Both the position numbers and the translations under genes were made by a program. Below, piece by piece: positions 33,539 through 44,783 of a stretch of DNA of 64,000 bases. Source of the DNA: Symsagittifera roscoffensis. Lineage: Eukaryota > Xenacoelomorpha > Acoela > Convolutidae. Where the stretch lies: contig NC_087065.1 of NCBI RefSeq assembly GCF_963678635.1, forward strand, positions 69,690,956 to 69,754,955, read 5' to 3'. The notes below the pieces were generated by a model. It made no database searches. It was given only the letters and a program-made list of their open reading frames with translations, and was not told where the DNA came from. The first letter of the stretch is position 1, and each line of letters starts with the position of its first letter.

Positions 33539-34550
33539 AGGCGATAAATGACAGAAACTTTTGCATTATTGCATATGTTTGATCAGATCAATTGTTTAAT
33601 TTCGACAGCGAATATTTTAATGTTTTTGTTATTAACTTGAAATATTAATTTTTTTTCATTACTTCTGAAATTTAGTTTTTTTTTATTTCTTCAAGAATAT
33701 TAACCAATCTTTTTCCACTACTGAAGTTTCTCTATCCAAAAACACTTAAAACACGACATTGTTTGTTTTCAAAGAATCAAAAGTTACGGGTGTCGGATGT
33801 CACTTTGCGGCTAAAGTTACAAAGTTATTGTTGTCGTTAAAGTTACAAATATTGTAAGTCGCGGTTTGTGTCCGGGAATTGACAGCCCGGGCTTTGAATT
33901 TCTGGAAAAGTGGAGAAGTCCGGACCTATGGTAGAGAAAATTTGAATACAAACATGCAGCGGGACGTTCAAATTGTGCACGTGATTTTAAACACCAATCT
34001 GAGATGCAACAACATTTTGAAAAATTTGCTCTTGAATTGCGTTGAGTTGGGAACAGACGAAAAACGGAAAGCTTTGGAATTTAAAAGAGTTGAAGAACCT
34101 CAATACCAAAATGTTTTTATAAAAATTGGCTCTTTTTCCTGAATGCACCACAGTTTTGCCGCGTAATGTATCTATTAATTTTGAGGGGGAAGCGCGCGCC
34201 AAAAAAAAACGCAATTTTTTTTGGTCAGAATATTCCAAAAAGTGCCTGAAAACGCCTCTTTTTTGGCCTCTTTTTTCAAAATTTTGCCTGCGGCCTAGAA
34301 ATTTTGGTCAAAACAGGGTTTACTATTTAGTGCTTTCGGAGAGCTCGGAGAAGTACTTTGCTCGACCTAAAAAAAATGTCGCCAGATTTTTTCAAATTTG
34401 TACACACAAAATCACTAATACACCCCCCCCCCCCCGTCGAGAAAATCCTTGATAGATCCGCCCCTTGGTCGGGACAAAAACTTACATGCATAGATTTATA
34501 CATATATACATACTCAGATACTCACCTAATACTCAAACACATACATATAA
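33539..34550. other. Intergenic stretch after SPH-B
   Basis: Nothing coding is recognised. It contains a run of 13 C at 34423-34435, followed by a GATAGATCCGCCCC segment that resembles 40025-40065, so this may be the end of an unclassified short repeat. Confidence 0.4.
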
Positions 34551-35083
34551 CAAGACTGCTCGTATCAGGGCGAAGCCCTGAATGTTCCGACTGCCTTTTA
34601 AGGTTCATGGAGCAGCAGTAATAACATTAAAAAAAACTAAATGAAATAAAATAAAATGAAAATTTTTTTTTCTAAAATTTGAAATTTTTTATGAAAATCA
34701 TCCCCCCACACGCCATATAAAGTATAAAAAGATAGAATTCGTTCCTTGTAACAAATCAATTATGGCAAATAAGCTTCGTCAACCAATTTGGAACGATTTA
34801 TAAGACGGATTAAGTCTCCGCTTACGCGTTAATAGCGCAAATTATATCGCGCGTTAATTGTCCCAAATTGGTCAAAATGGCAATCTTTAAACCCTCATAA
34901 CTTTACAAAAAACAATCACAGGTGAAATATCTTTTCAAATTTAAGCTCAGGACAACAATACCTTTTGAATGATATAAAAAATTCCGTCAAAAATGGCTAG
35001 TTAAAAAGTCGAAATTTGTCTGAAGAAAAAAAAACCCACCCCGAGCACAAATATTCCGTTACTTTCGTATCGAAAGTCGGAAC
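34551..35083 (+). repeat. Family A dispersed repeat, copy A8 (best full-length example)
   Basis: Starts CAAGACTGCTCGTATCAGGG and ends CTTTCGTATCGAAAGTCGG-AAC. Near the left end GTTCCGACT is the inverse of AGTCGGAAC at the right end. The first 75 bp fold into ACTGCTC/GAGCAGT and CAGGGC/GCCCTG stems. A second, truncated copy follows almost directly. Confidence 0.88.
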
Positions 35084-35085
35084 AA

Positions 35086-35330
35086 CAAGACTGCTCGTAT
35101 CAGGGCGAAGCCCTGAATGTTCCGATTGCCTTTTGAGGTTTACGGAGCAGTAATAACATTAAAAAATTCAATGTAATAAAACTAAATGAAATTTTTTTTT
35201 TCTAAATTTTGAAATTCAAAAAAATTTAAAATTTTTAAAAAAAAATCATCCCCCCACGCGCCATTTTAAGTACAAAAGGATAGATTTCTCTCTTTGTAAC
35301 AAATCTATTCTGGCAAATAAGCTAAAATTT
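35086..35330 (+). repeat. Family A dispersed repeat, copy A9 (tandem, 3' truncated)
   Basis: Begins 3 bp after copy A8 with the same terminal hairpin block and stops near GGCAAATAAGCT. The tandem head-to-tail arrangement is informative for the family's mode of spread. Confidence 0.8.
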
Positions 35331-36865
35331 GTTAATATTTGTTATGGTGTTAGTTGGTTTGTTAACATGTGTCAAGATTAAGAGAGTGGAGAGTAATTTT
35401 CACCTCTGTCAACCGGTTAACTTTAGGTTTTTTTGATTAAAAAATCAGCCCTTAAATTTTGAAGAGGTGCCTTTAAAATTGATGTTGTTTAAATTGAAGA
35501 TCAAACTATAATAAATTTGTTGAAACAACAAGCAATCGAAAACAAATACTCGGAGGTCTTTTCAGTTAGGTAAAAAAACCGCCAAATACATAAAATTTTT
35601 GATTATTTTTAACGCAATATTTGAAACTCGCCTTTCTCCGTTTGATGATATATGTGTTGCTTAATTGTGTTGCTTCAGGCAATGCTACTGACTTAGTTAA
35701 GATTCATCCATTCCCGCAAGTAAAAAAAAATCTCGGCAAAATTTTTTATTATCACGTTCAAAAAGGTATCAGTGAATGATTTGAACAGTTCGTAACAGAT
35801 TGTTTTTAAAATCATTGTTTTCTGCGATCAATTGCTGCTTTTTTGTGAAGTAGTCACCAAAAACTTTATCTGCAATAAATTATAAAAAATGACATCAGTA
35901 TGTCGATTTTCTATTTCTTTCTTGCTCAAAGTTAAACCATTTCAAGAATTCAAGTTTTGAGGAACGAACTGTTGCTGTGTTTTTTTTCATATTCATGTGC
36001 GGCTATATCTTACCATTAATGCGGCGTTTAGTGTAGCAAGCTCTGCATCGCATGTAGTTTCAGCTCTCTACTGCCTATGCATTATGACTTTAGTACATTG
36101 TCCTGATTTTTTCCAAAACCTAATTGTAACATTGAATAAAACACTTGCCGTGAAACAAATATTCTTGTAAAGTTACGGGATTCTTGAAATTGGATTCAGT
36201 TTCGGGCATTTCTTGAAAAAAAGAACGATTAGTTAAAATAAAAAATTACAGTTTTCGAAATTTTAACGGATTTAATTTTGAAAAAGCAATCAAATCATTT
36301 TAAAATAGACTGAATACTCGACTACTCTCAAAAGTTTGAAAGTACCAGATATCAAATAAAGCAAGTCAGAGTGCGCTTTTTTAGAGCAGCCACAGCAACT
36401 CAAAATGGTTTCATCCAGATCAAAGCAAGCTAACCAATTTTGTGTTTCGAGATGTTGAGCGATCTAAGACAGTTAGGTTGCGGATTTGCGTGATCTATTA
36501 GGTTAACATGAAGACTATGCTCGAGATATCAAAATAATGAACGAAATGTTGATAAATGATTTTCATGTAAATGCTTGGGTAATACTTGAACAAAAAAGTG
36601 TTAAGTTTTCATTAAATGAGATTGCTGTAACGAGGAAATGAGTGTGCTACAACGTTGAAGCCTGCTAGCTGTCATTTATTAACAGATTGATTAAAACGTT
36701 TACGCATATTTGTGCTTCAAGTCACTAGACTTATGCCCTATCAAATCTCAAAATTTTAAAAAATAACCGTTTTATAGGCATCAACTTTTTCAAATTCATC
36801 GAGAAGTTTTTGACTGAGTCGTCAATATTCTGGTTTTTCTAGATTCATAAACCAATTTTTTGAAG
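35331..36865. other. Stretch with nothing recognised
   Basis: About 1.5 kb of AT-rich DNA without supported features. Confidence 0.4.
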
Positions 36866-37256
36866 AAAAGATGGAATATTTGTGCTCGGTGTGGCTTTTT
36901 ATCAGACAAAGTTCGAATTTTTAGAATTTTCAGAAATTTTTTTGATTGGAGTTCATTACTTCATCTGACAGGTATTGAAATCTTGAAGTCAAACTTAACA
37001 AATTTTCCAAATCTGACTAATTTTAGACATAGCGGCAATCAATTTATTCCAGATCAAAAAATGTTGACATAGTAATTCAAGAAATTGTTGCTATATGAGT
37101 TTCTAGACACCAATAACATATATTTCGCGCTATTAACGTGTAAGCGGAGAGTTAATCCGTCTTAGATATCGTTCCAAATTGGTTGAAAGAAGTTTATTTG
37201 CCATCATTAATTTGTTACAAGTAGCGAACTCTATCCTTTTGTTCTTTATGTTGTCT
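36866..37256 (-). repeat. Family A copy A10, right-end half (interrupted)
   Basis: Reverse-orientation 3' half of family A (GGAATATTTGTGCTCGG, GGAGAGTTAATCCGTC, ATCCTTTTGTTCTTTATG). The copy resumes at 38300 after a foreign insert. Confidence 0.7.
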
Positions 37257-37472
37257 TTAGGATTTCCACACACGGTCTTGCGAAGCTATCCCTTTTACCG
37301 TGCTAAAGCAGGGGGCACTAAGGCTCGGTATTAACGACAATCCCGAAAGGGTTATGTTAGTGGTGAGTTGTCCTCTATTGTATTATATTGCTCCCCCTTG
37401 GTCAGTGATGCTCTTGCTCGCTATATCTCGCTTGAAGTCGCGTACAACGAATTCCTTTCTTTCAAATGAATT

Positions 37473-37543
<71 letters not shown>

Positions 37544-38299
37544 TCTGAATACAAAGGGCCTACTAGTTCGGCCAGAGTATAATTTATTAATATACAACAG
37601 AATGGTTTGCGATCTGCACACGCTTAACAATTTCTTCTGCGTACTCGGTCAGTACACGCGTCGACTAAGCTCTCTGACTTTTGCTAGCTTCTACTCTAAC
37701 TAATATTCCACAAGGCACTTCGACTTGCGTTCTTACTTCACTCGCTGTGAAACAATTAACTGATGAGTTCAGATAGCGACCACAACTGGGACCTACTGAA
37801 TCTTACGTTCGTTAACTCGTTGTCCCTTCAAAGTCCGCTCTCGAACCTCCACTTTTTATCTCTATTTGCGCTCCGTTTTTGTTAAAGTCACGCCACTTCA
37901 TATCGGTGTTGTCATCCCCTTAAGCACGACCGCCCTCTATGATTTTCCCTTTTACCTACTCCCCCTGTCAAAGCTGACGGGTTCCAAGTCCGGGGTTTTT
38001 ATCGAATTGTTCACGTTTCGTAAATACATCCCCCTGCGGTTGGTATCGTACATCGGGTAAGTAACCGAAGTCGTATGATTCTTATCAGTTAAATCCGCCC
38101 CTACGCTACTTACTTAAATACCAACTGACTTCGGTGTCAAATCTTGACCCAAGCAACAAAGTCGTACGATCCCAATAAACTAATCATAACCAGATTTTGA
38201 ACCAAATTTACTAATATTTTCCCTATCATGTTAGGATAAATTACAGGTTCGGGGATAAGTTTTGCTTTTATACTCGGTAGTACCCCCATGACCCAATTT
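37257..38299. mobile_element. About 1.04 kb insertion splitting family A copy A10
   Basis: The two halves of the family A copy at 36866-37256 and 38300-38400 would join into one repeat without this segment. The insert has a higher GC than its surroundings and carries a (TA)n microsatellite. It has no recognised coding sequence. I could not find clean terminal repeats or a target duplication, so a solo LTR or a non-autonomous transposon are both possible. Borders are approximate. Confidence 0.55.
37475..37541. repeat. (TA)n microsatellite
   Basis: About 67 bp of uninterrupted TA dinucleotides. The matching Ile-Tyr frame is an artefact. Confidence 0.97.
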
Positions 38300-38400
38300 C
38301 ATTTTGTTTTATTACGTTTAATTTTTTAAATGTTATTACTGCTCTATAAATCTTAATAGGCATTCGGAACATTCAGGGCTTCGCCCTGATACGAGCAGTA
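38300..38400 (-). repeat. Family A copy A10, left-end half
   Basis: Reverse orientation, from TTTCATTTTGTTTTATTACG to the conserved terminal block CAGGGCTTCGCCCTGATACGAGCAGT. Confidence 0.75.
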
Positions 38401-39598
38401 AATTAATTTTGTATTTTTTTTGTAAATTAATTTTGGATGACTGCAAAAAAAGTAACCATAGTAATTTAGTTAATGATGTGTATAACTTAGCTAATTTTTA
38501 TTTGCCACGGAAGCATTAAATTTATTCAAATGTATCTCTCTGAAGCTTTTGTCATCAGCTGAACTAAAAAGTGACATCCCACTTTGAATCAAAATTTTTT
38601 TTTGTGGTAAGAGTTTGTGATCAGATAAACTAAAGGCGATATCTCACGTTTAACGCTTTCCTTTTTGGCAGCAAAATTATAATCCATCATGAAATAATTG
38701 TGTGTTGTGATAACAATTTGTCAAAGTTTCGAAAAAAGTAATCAACTATTAATTTTTTTTAAAAGATGACTCAATGGATCAACTGTAATTGTAAATTTTC
38801 CTAAAAGGATGACTCCTCGGATCACCCGTACCAATTCTCCCAATTGAATAAGGGAAAAAATCAACCGGCCTAGGGTAAAACACTAAAACAAACTCAATTT
38901 TTATGCAATTTTTTTTTGTTTTTTTTTTATAAGATTAATTTTTCAAAACTGCCAATCGAATTAGAAATGGAAAGAGAAAATTCAAAAAATATAGAAATTT
39001 TGCGCGTTCGTACGTTAAAACTTTTAGAGTTAATAGATGATTGGAAAGGACACTTCACGCTGACCATTTCAGTGGGTGACTGTACGATTGATCCGATTTA
39101 TTCCTTAAAGTTTAGGAAGCTGTCAGAACTTTCAAGATTTTGCCCTGATACAAAAAATTTTACATCTTTTCTATTTTTCCACGACTAGTCGTTTTGTTCC
39201 TAACGTTCTACTACCAAAATGCAGTCAATTTGAATTTAAAAAAGCATCACAAAAACTATGTCAAGAACTCTAATTGAATCATAAGTATAAACATTTTGAG
39301 CTGATGTCGAATTGGTTCAATCTGCTCAGCGCAGTTTTTTTTTCAATTAATCGAAATTTATTGGCCTTTAAAATTTAGATTGCTTCAAATTTTTTAAAAT
39401 GTTTTGTTCAATTTCTTGTTCGTTTTGATGCAAAAAGATACTGTTATAATTGAACATTTCACACAATCTAAACTTCCACAAGTTTTTCAAATAAACCAGA
39501 ACAAATGTAGCATCAAAGGCCCAAACGAATCTCGAAAGAAGGGCAAATATCAGTTCCATTTTGGCTATTTCAATAAATATTAACATATCATTTCAACT
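38401..39598. other. Region upstream of SPH-C, nothing firm
   Basis: A weak family A-like scrap (AGCTGTCAGAACTTTCAAG ... TGCCCTGATAC) occurs near 39117-39150. There is no other supported feature. The promoter of SPH-C should lie at the right end. Confidence 0.35.
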
Positions 39599-41066
39599 AT
39601 GACAATCTCAAAACTCAAGATTTATGTTGCGTTATTTGCGCTGCATATTTTGACAGACAGCATAATTTTTTCAGCTCAAGACACAGAACAAACAATGTTT
39701 GCACCCGCAGAAAAATCAACTTCATTAATTATCAATGGAATAAAAGCTAATCAGAGACCCTTCTACGTCAGAATTCTTTCAAACAGGAGCAAAAAATTCT
39801 GTGGTGCAACTGTTATTGATTTCAATTGGGTAGTAACCTCCGCAAACTGCATTGCTAACAACAGCTGTTAGTATATTTCGTGATTCTCATTTATTTCATG
39901 AAGAAAGATGCTTTTCCATCAGGAATTTTGTAACCATTTGATTATATATTTAAAGGGAGAAATTAAAAAATTAATTTATGAACCAAGAAAAAAGTCGAGA
40001 AATTGTTAGAAAAATTTGAAAACGCCCCCTCCCCCCACTCGGGAATAAGCTAGATCCGCTGCTTATTATAAGAAGTAAAATACATTTTTTTCTCCGCAGA
40101 AAGAAACATCTGAAAACATAATCGTGATCTGACATACAAGTCAGATTTGCTTTTCTAAACTTATATCAATAACTTTGTAATTAGACATCAATTGACTCAA
40201 AAAAATTCTTTTCGGTCCAAAAAATGTCTTTCATTTGTTCCAACTTAAAATTTCAAAATAAATTTTTTTTTATATTTACAAAACAGTTCAAAACTTTCTA
40301 ACTCCTTCTAATTATTTTAAAGATCGCAAAATAAGCAGCCAGTTTTCAGAAACTTTTGTATTTCAATAAATATCTACATAGCTGTAGTTGACAACGGTAT
40401 GAGTGAAGTTTTTTTTCAGTAGCGTGGCTTTCTGTGGAAATTGGGGACTTTGCAAACCCGAGTATGTTAAAAGTGAAATTTGGCGTGGAAAAGGTCATTT
40501 TAGCTGACAGGTTAGTCAAGCATAAGTTACAGTCAAGCTAAATTTACGCTTTGAAAAATTTCAAAATTGCATGCTGGATAAGTTTGGAACTGTTACAAAA
40601 AACGTAGGACTTATTTTACACCTAGAAAACCATGAAGTTTTTTCAGTCCAAAACCTCACTTTCAAAGATATTTAGTTTGATCAATGTTTTTTTTTTCATT
40701 TCAAATTCAAAACACTTCAGATTTCAGCAATTTTTTTTCTTCATTTTTCAATGAGGTGGCGTTGATAACCGTCCAAAAAAGTAACATTTTTTAATCTGAT
40801 TTGAGCATTTTTATTTCAACTTGATTAAATTTCAGTTTCAAACGCACTACTGGCAGACCTTACAACAATATCGCACTCGTCAAAATGAAGCGACGACTCG
40901 GATTTGGCCGAATTTTGCCGATGTGCCGAGAGTCTCCAGACTTAGGAATCCAAAACTTTGTTTTTTTTTCCAACCAAATCTCAAATTTATCCCAAAAAAT
41001 TATCGAGTTTTTTTTCTAATTGGCTTGAGCAGTGATGACAAAGTCAAAAATTTTCAAAGCCATTAA
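39599..41066 (+). pseudogene. SPH-C: serine-protease homologue, third exon broken
   Basis: Exons 39599-39866 and 40420-40510 (91 nt, the same length as in SPH-A) have the family phases 1 and 2 and good splice signals (GTTAGT donors; TTTTTCAG acceptor). Exon 3 starts at 40836 after ATTTCAG and reads SFKRTTGRPYNNIALVKM, then continues to CRESPDLGIQNF. The homologous VGLGS segment appears next (IGLSSDDKVK) but in another frame and after an extra about 50 bp, followed by stops at 41064. No GGP or C-terminal part follows; a family A repeat begins at 41127. Signal peptide, IING and VTSANC (His57 is Asn) are present, and Asp102 is again Asn. Alternatively its real last exon could lie far downstream (see SPH-D), across the giant retroelement. 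Confidence 0.65.
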
Positions 41067-41126
41067 TAACATCACAAACTGCATAAAAATCTTTTGGTTG
41101 CAGTTATAATAAGCCTTAAACTTAAA

Positions 41127-41652
41127 CAAGACTGCTCGTATCAGGGCGAAGCCCTGAATGTTCCGACTGCCTTTTAAGGTTTATGAAGCAGTAATAATAT
41201 TAAAAAATTCAATGAAATAAAACAAAATGAAAATTTTTTTCTAAAATTTGAAATTTTTAATGAAAAAAACCCCCACACGCCATTTAAAGTACAAAAGGAT
41301 AAATTTTACTCCTTGTAACAAGCCAGTTATTGCAAATAAGCTTCTTTTAACCAATTTGGAACGATTTCTAAGAAGGATTAACTCTCCGCTTACGCGTTGA
41401 TAGTGCGAAATATATCGCACATTAATTGTCCCTAATTGGCCAAATTGGCAATCTTTAAACCCCCGTAACTTTACAAAAAATGATCACAGGTGAAATATCT
41501 TTTCAAATTTGAGCTCAAGACAACAATACTTTTCGAATGATATAAAAAATTTTTGTCAAAAATGGCTAGTTAAAAAGTCGAAATTTGTCTGAAGAAAAAA
41601 AAACCCACCCCGAGCACAAATATTCCGTTACTTTCGTATCAAAAGTCGGAAC
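41127..41652 (+). repeat. Family A dispersed repeat, copy A11
   Basis: Full-length copy from CAAGACTGCTCGTATCAGGG to CTTTCGTATCAAAAGTCGG. It starts about 60 bp after the SPH-C frame breaks off. Confidence 0.85.
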
Positions 41653-41939
41653 AAAAATTGTTCACTTGACATAATGGTTTGGTCGTTGATGTCCGGCGTT
41701 GAGCATAGAAAGCGCTACTTTTGAAGCAAAATTTTTCCTCGCCATGAGTTATTACGATAATCATTAATTGCAAATCGAAAAAAAAACTGAAAAGTTTTTA
41801 ATTTTATTTGCAACTCAATTCTAATTGACAAATGGAGTAATGGAGCGGGGAAAAAACCTAACCGAATCCAATTCTTCGCCTCTCTTATATGTGTGAAAAA
41901 AGTTCAAGAAAACGGTAGAAAATGAAAAAAGACTGTTCG

Positions 41940-42761
41940 TTTCTTTGAAGGCAATGCAGAATATTACTGCTTGAGGTGATTTTTTATTCAGACAGTTTTT
42001 GACTTTTAAACTCAGCATTTTTGATGGAGTTTTTTAATTTCATCGTAGAAAAATTATTGTCCGGGCTCAAATCTAATAAGATATTCTACGTAAAATCATT
42101 TTTCGTTCAAAAAAAGGGGCTTTGAAGAACGCTAACGTGACCAATTTTTAAAAACTAACGCGCGATGTGCACGCTCTTCGAACAGGGGTACGCGGCAATA
42201 AAATACGTTCCAAAATCAATTGAGGAGAGGACTTTAGTCCTATGAAAATAATTTGAAAGCTAAACACACCCTCTCTATTTTACTGAGCGTTTAAAAAAGA
42301 GAGTTTTCTTTACATAATTTTGTCATTTATTTAACCAAAAAACTTTTTACTGGCCTTTAGGTGCATTTGGAACATTCAGAGCTTTGCTTTTATATGCTAA
42401 CTGTCTTGCTCGAACTCATTCCCGCACACGCTATTGTGAACTACATAGGAAAATATTTAGCGTCCTATCTTTTCGAATAAAAAGTCCTAAAGGTTTGCCT
42501 CAGCTCAATTTAAAATGCATTATTCCACTGCTTACGGGCGCTAACAGAACGCAATATTGCGCGTTTATGATCTCGAATTGGCCAAAATAACAATATTCAA
42601 ACTTTTGTCTTTTTACGAAAAGATCACAAGCGAAACTTTTTACATTTGAGCTCCGGTTAACAAAATCACATGGTATCAAACTTTCCGTCAAAATTGTTTA
42701 GTTAAAAAGTCAAAAATTGAGAAAAAATAAAAAAATGGCCCAAGCATAATCCATTCACTTT
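41940..42761. repeat. Two degenerate family A copies, opposed, at the giant element insertion site
   Basis: About 41940-42400 reads as a decayed reverse copy (TTTTTATTCAGACAG ... TTTGGAACATTCAGAGC). About 42500-42757 is a decayed forward copy (CTGCTTACGGGCG, GAATTGGCCAAAAT, GTTTAGTTAAAAAGTC). The LTR element inserted in the ATTCACTTT end of the latter. Confidence 0.55.
42758..42761. repeat. Target site duplication, left (CTTT)
   Basis: CTTT directly before the TG of the left LTR matches CTTT directly after the CA of the right LTR (61666-61669). A 4 bp duplication is typical of Gypsy integrases. Confidence 0.85.
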
Positions 42762-43171
42762 TGAGTTAGGACTGGGGTGTATAACTCATAGAGTAATTTC
42801 GGATAGGGTACACCGTCTGCTCGTCACGCTATCTTATTTTCGGCCGGATAGATTCGTGCAACTTCTTAGTCTAATACCGATCCTAATCTTACTCTTATAC
42901 TATCTAGTCTCAGGTTGTTTAACTAGTCTCTGCTAGGCTCAATAGATCTAGGGTATACTGGTTTATTGCGGCTGCTGAAGTGCTCGGGAGAGTCCAACTA
43001 ATTTCTAAGTTAAATTCAAATCTCTCTGGTGCTGAAATTACAAGTAACTTCAGCACTTACAAATAAGTGGGTTGTTAGTTAGATGGATCATGATTGGTTA
43101 ATATTAAATACTTTACATTGGTAAAACATTTAATTTATCCAATCATAAAATATAGTTTAGATCAGGTTCCA
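42762..43171 (-). repeat. 3' LTR of the giant element
   Basis: 410 bp, read as identical to 61256-61665. In element orientation it begins TGGAACC and ends CCTAACTCA. It contains an AATAAA polyadenylation signal (reverse complement at 42962-42967) and a 28-nt hairpin at 43029-43056 with arms GTGCTGAA and TTCAGCAC. The sequence before it in element orientation (ACCCGGATGGG) is only a weak polypurine tract. Confidence 0.95.
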
Positions 43172-44783
43172 CCCATCCGGGTTTTACAGAGTTTTTTAGA
43201 ACAGTTCTTCTGTAGTTCAAGGATGGATGATGGACGTTGGTATTTGGCGAACATCATTTTTCTTTTGTTTCCTTTTTGTTAAGGAAGTTCCAGGGATCTG
43301 GAATTGAGGACACAAGACGTTGTGTTCTTCTTGTGACAACGACTGAGTCTCTGCAACAGCATCAATTCTGGTTTCAGAATGGTTGGCTATGTCAGGTTTT
43401 TCTGTTCTTCGGAGAGAACTTCTTTTGTGTTTGATCTAGCTCGGGAATGGCGTGGAGATTGTGCATGGAGGGGATGCCTGGTTACTCGGATCTGTACGTA
43501 TACTTGAACATCGAGGTGGTCATTGGTCTAGTTCAATGAAGTCCTTTTCTGCGAAGTCAAGTCGTACTCTAAATCCTTTGAGTTGTGATTGTGAGCGGCA
43601 TATCGATTGTAGTTGGTCATTCTCTCTCGAGTGTAGTGAGGTCGTCTTGTCTTTTGATGTTCGTCCTTGGTGTTGTATTCTGATCTATATATTGCATCAT
43701 GTGATTTTACATTTTATAAAACTTTTATTAGTTTAATATTTTTTAATAATGATTTTAGTTAGTTGTTTTCACAAAAGCTTTTTGTTTTAGTTCGGTTATT
43801 TTGAAGAGTTACTCACCCTTGAGTAGCTCTTATTAAAAATAAAGGTGTGGTCACAAAGCGTGGATGTAGCGCGGTGGGTTAGGCCGGCTATAGAGCATGC
43901 TCAGGACGTCCTTTCCTGGTGGGTTAGGCCAGGAGTGGGAGTATGATTTCATGCGGTGTTTGTGAGGGGTCCTGTTATGTGACAATGTTTTATGTTGGGT
44001 TTGTTGTGGGTTTACTTATGTCTTGTTGGTTATGTGCTTTTTTCAAAAATCAAATTGTTTGTGGTATGGGTTTGTCTTTCGACTTTTTTGTGTTTTATTA
44101 TCTCTTTCTAAGACTTTGTAATAGTCTTCAAAAGAATAAATTATCCAGTTTTAAACTGGGTTAATCCGGTTTGGGTACCGTTGGTTTCCTTTTCTAAGTC
44201 ATGCTGTTATTTTATGATTTGTGGTATTTAGTAAGCTGCGTTGGTTAGTTTTGTTTAGTATATGATTCCTTTCCAACCGGGTTAAAGGAAAGTTTGAAAC
44301 TTGTTATTATATGTTAGAGTTGTTGAGTGTGAAAACTTGAAACTGAAATTCATTATTTTAAACAATTCTTCGTGGGCGAGCTGTGTGAGTGTGGATAGAA
44401 TTTCTGTGCGAATGAATGAAAATATCAAAAGGTTAGTACTGCAATTGCATTTTATTAATTTACTGCATAGAATTTGGAAATTTACTGCTAGTAATGGGGG
44501 AATTTTAAGATACAAATTTTCATCATATGTAGATTTATTGCTGTTGGGGGAAAATTTATAAATTAATTTACTGCATTGGTATTATATTTATTTAATTGTT
44601 GGTGCAAAAGTTTAATAGGGTTTTAAACAGTTTTGAAGAAGTTTGCTATTTTTTATTTTTCTTTTGTGAATTTTTCAGATGGTCTAGGATGAAGGCTAAA
44701 AATCTAAAGAAAACATGAATAAAGAATGGTGAGTTTTTAATATTTTAACTAGTTAGTGATATCATTTAATTCATACTTACCTG
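43172..44783 (-). other. 3' noncoding region of the giant element
   Basis: 1.6 kb between the last large frame and the 3' LTR. It has a short direct repeat, GTGGGTTAGGCC, at 43874 and 43919. A 77-codon minus-strand frame (44282-44515) has no motif and I do not call it. Such a long 3' region may hold RNA signals (export, packaging). Confidence 0.55.

Noticed and set aside
37300..37542. 80-codon frame ending in Ile-Tyr repeats
   Set aside because: Produced by the (TA)n microsatellite.
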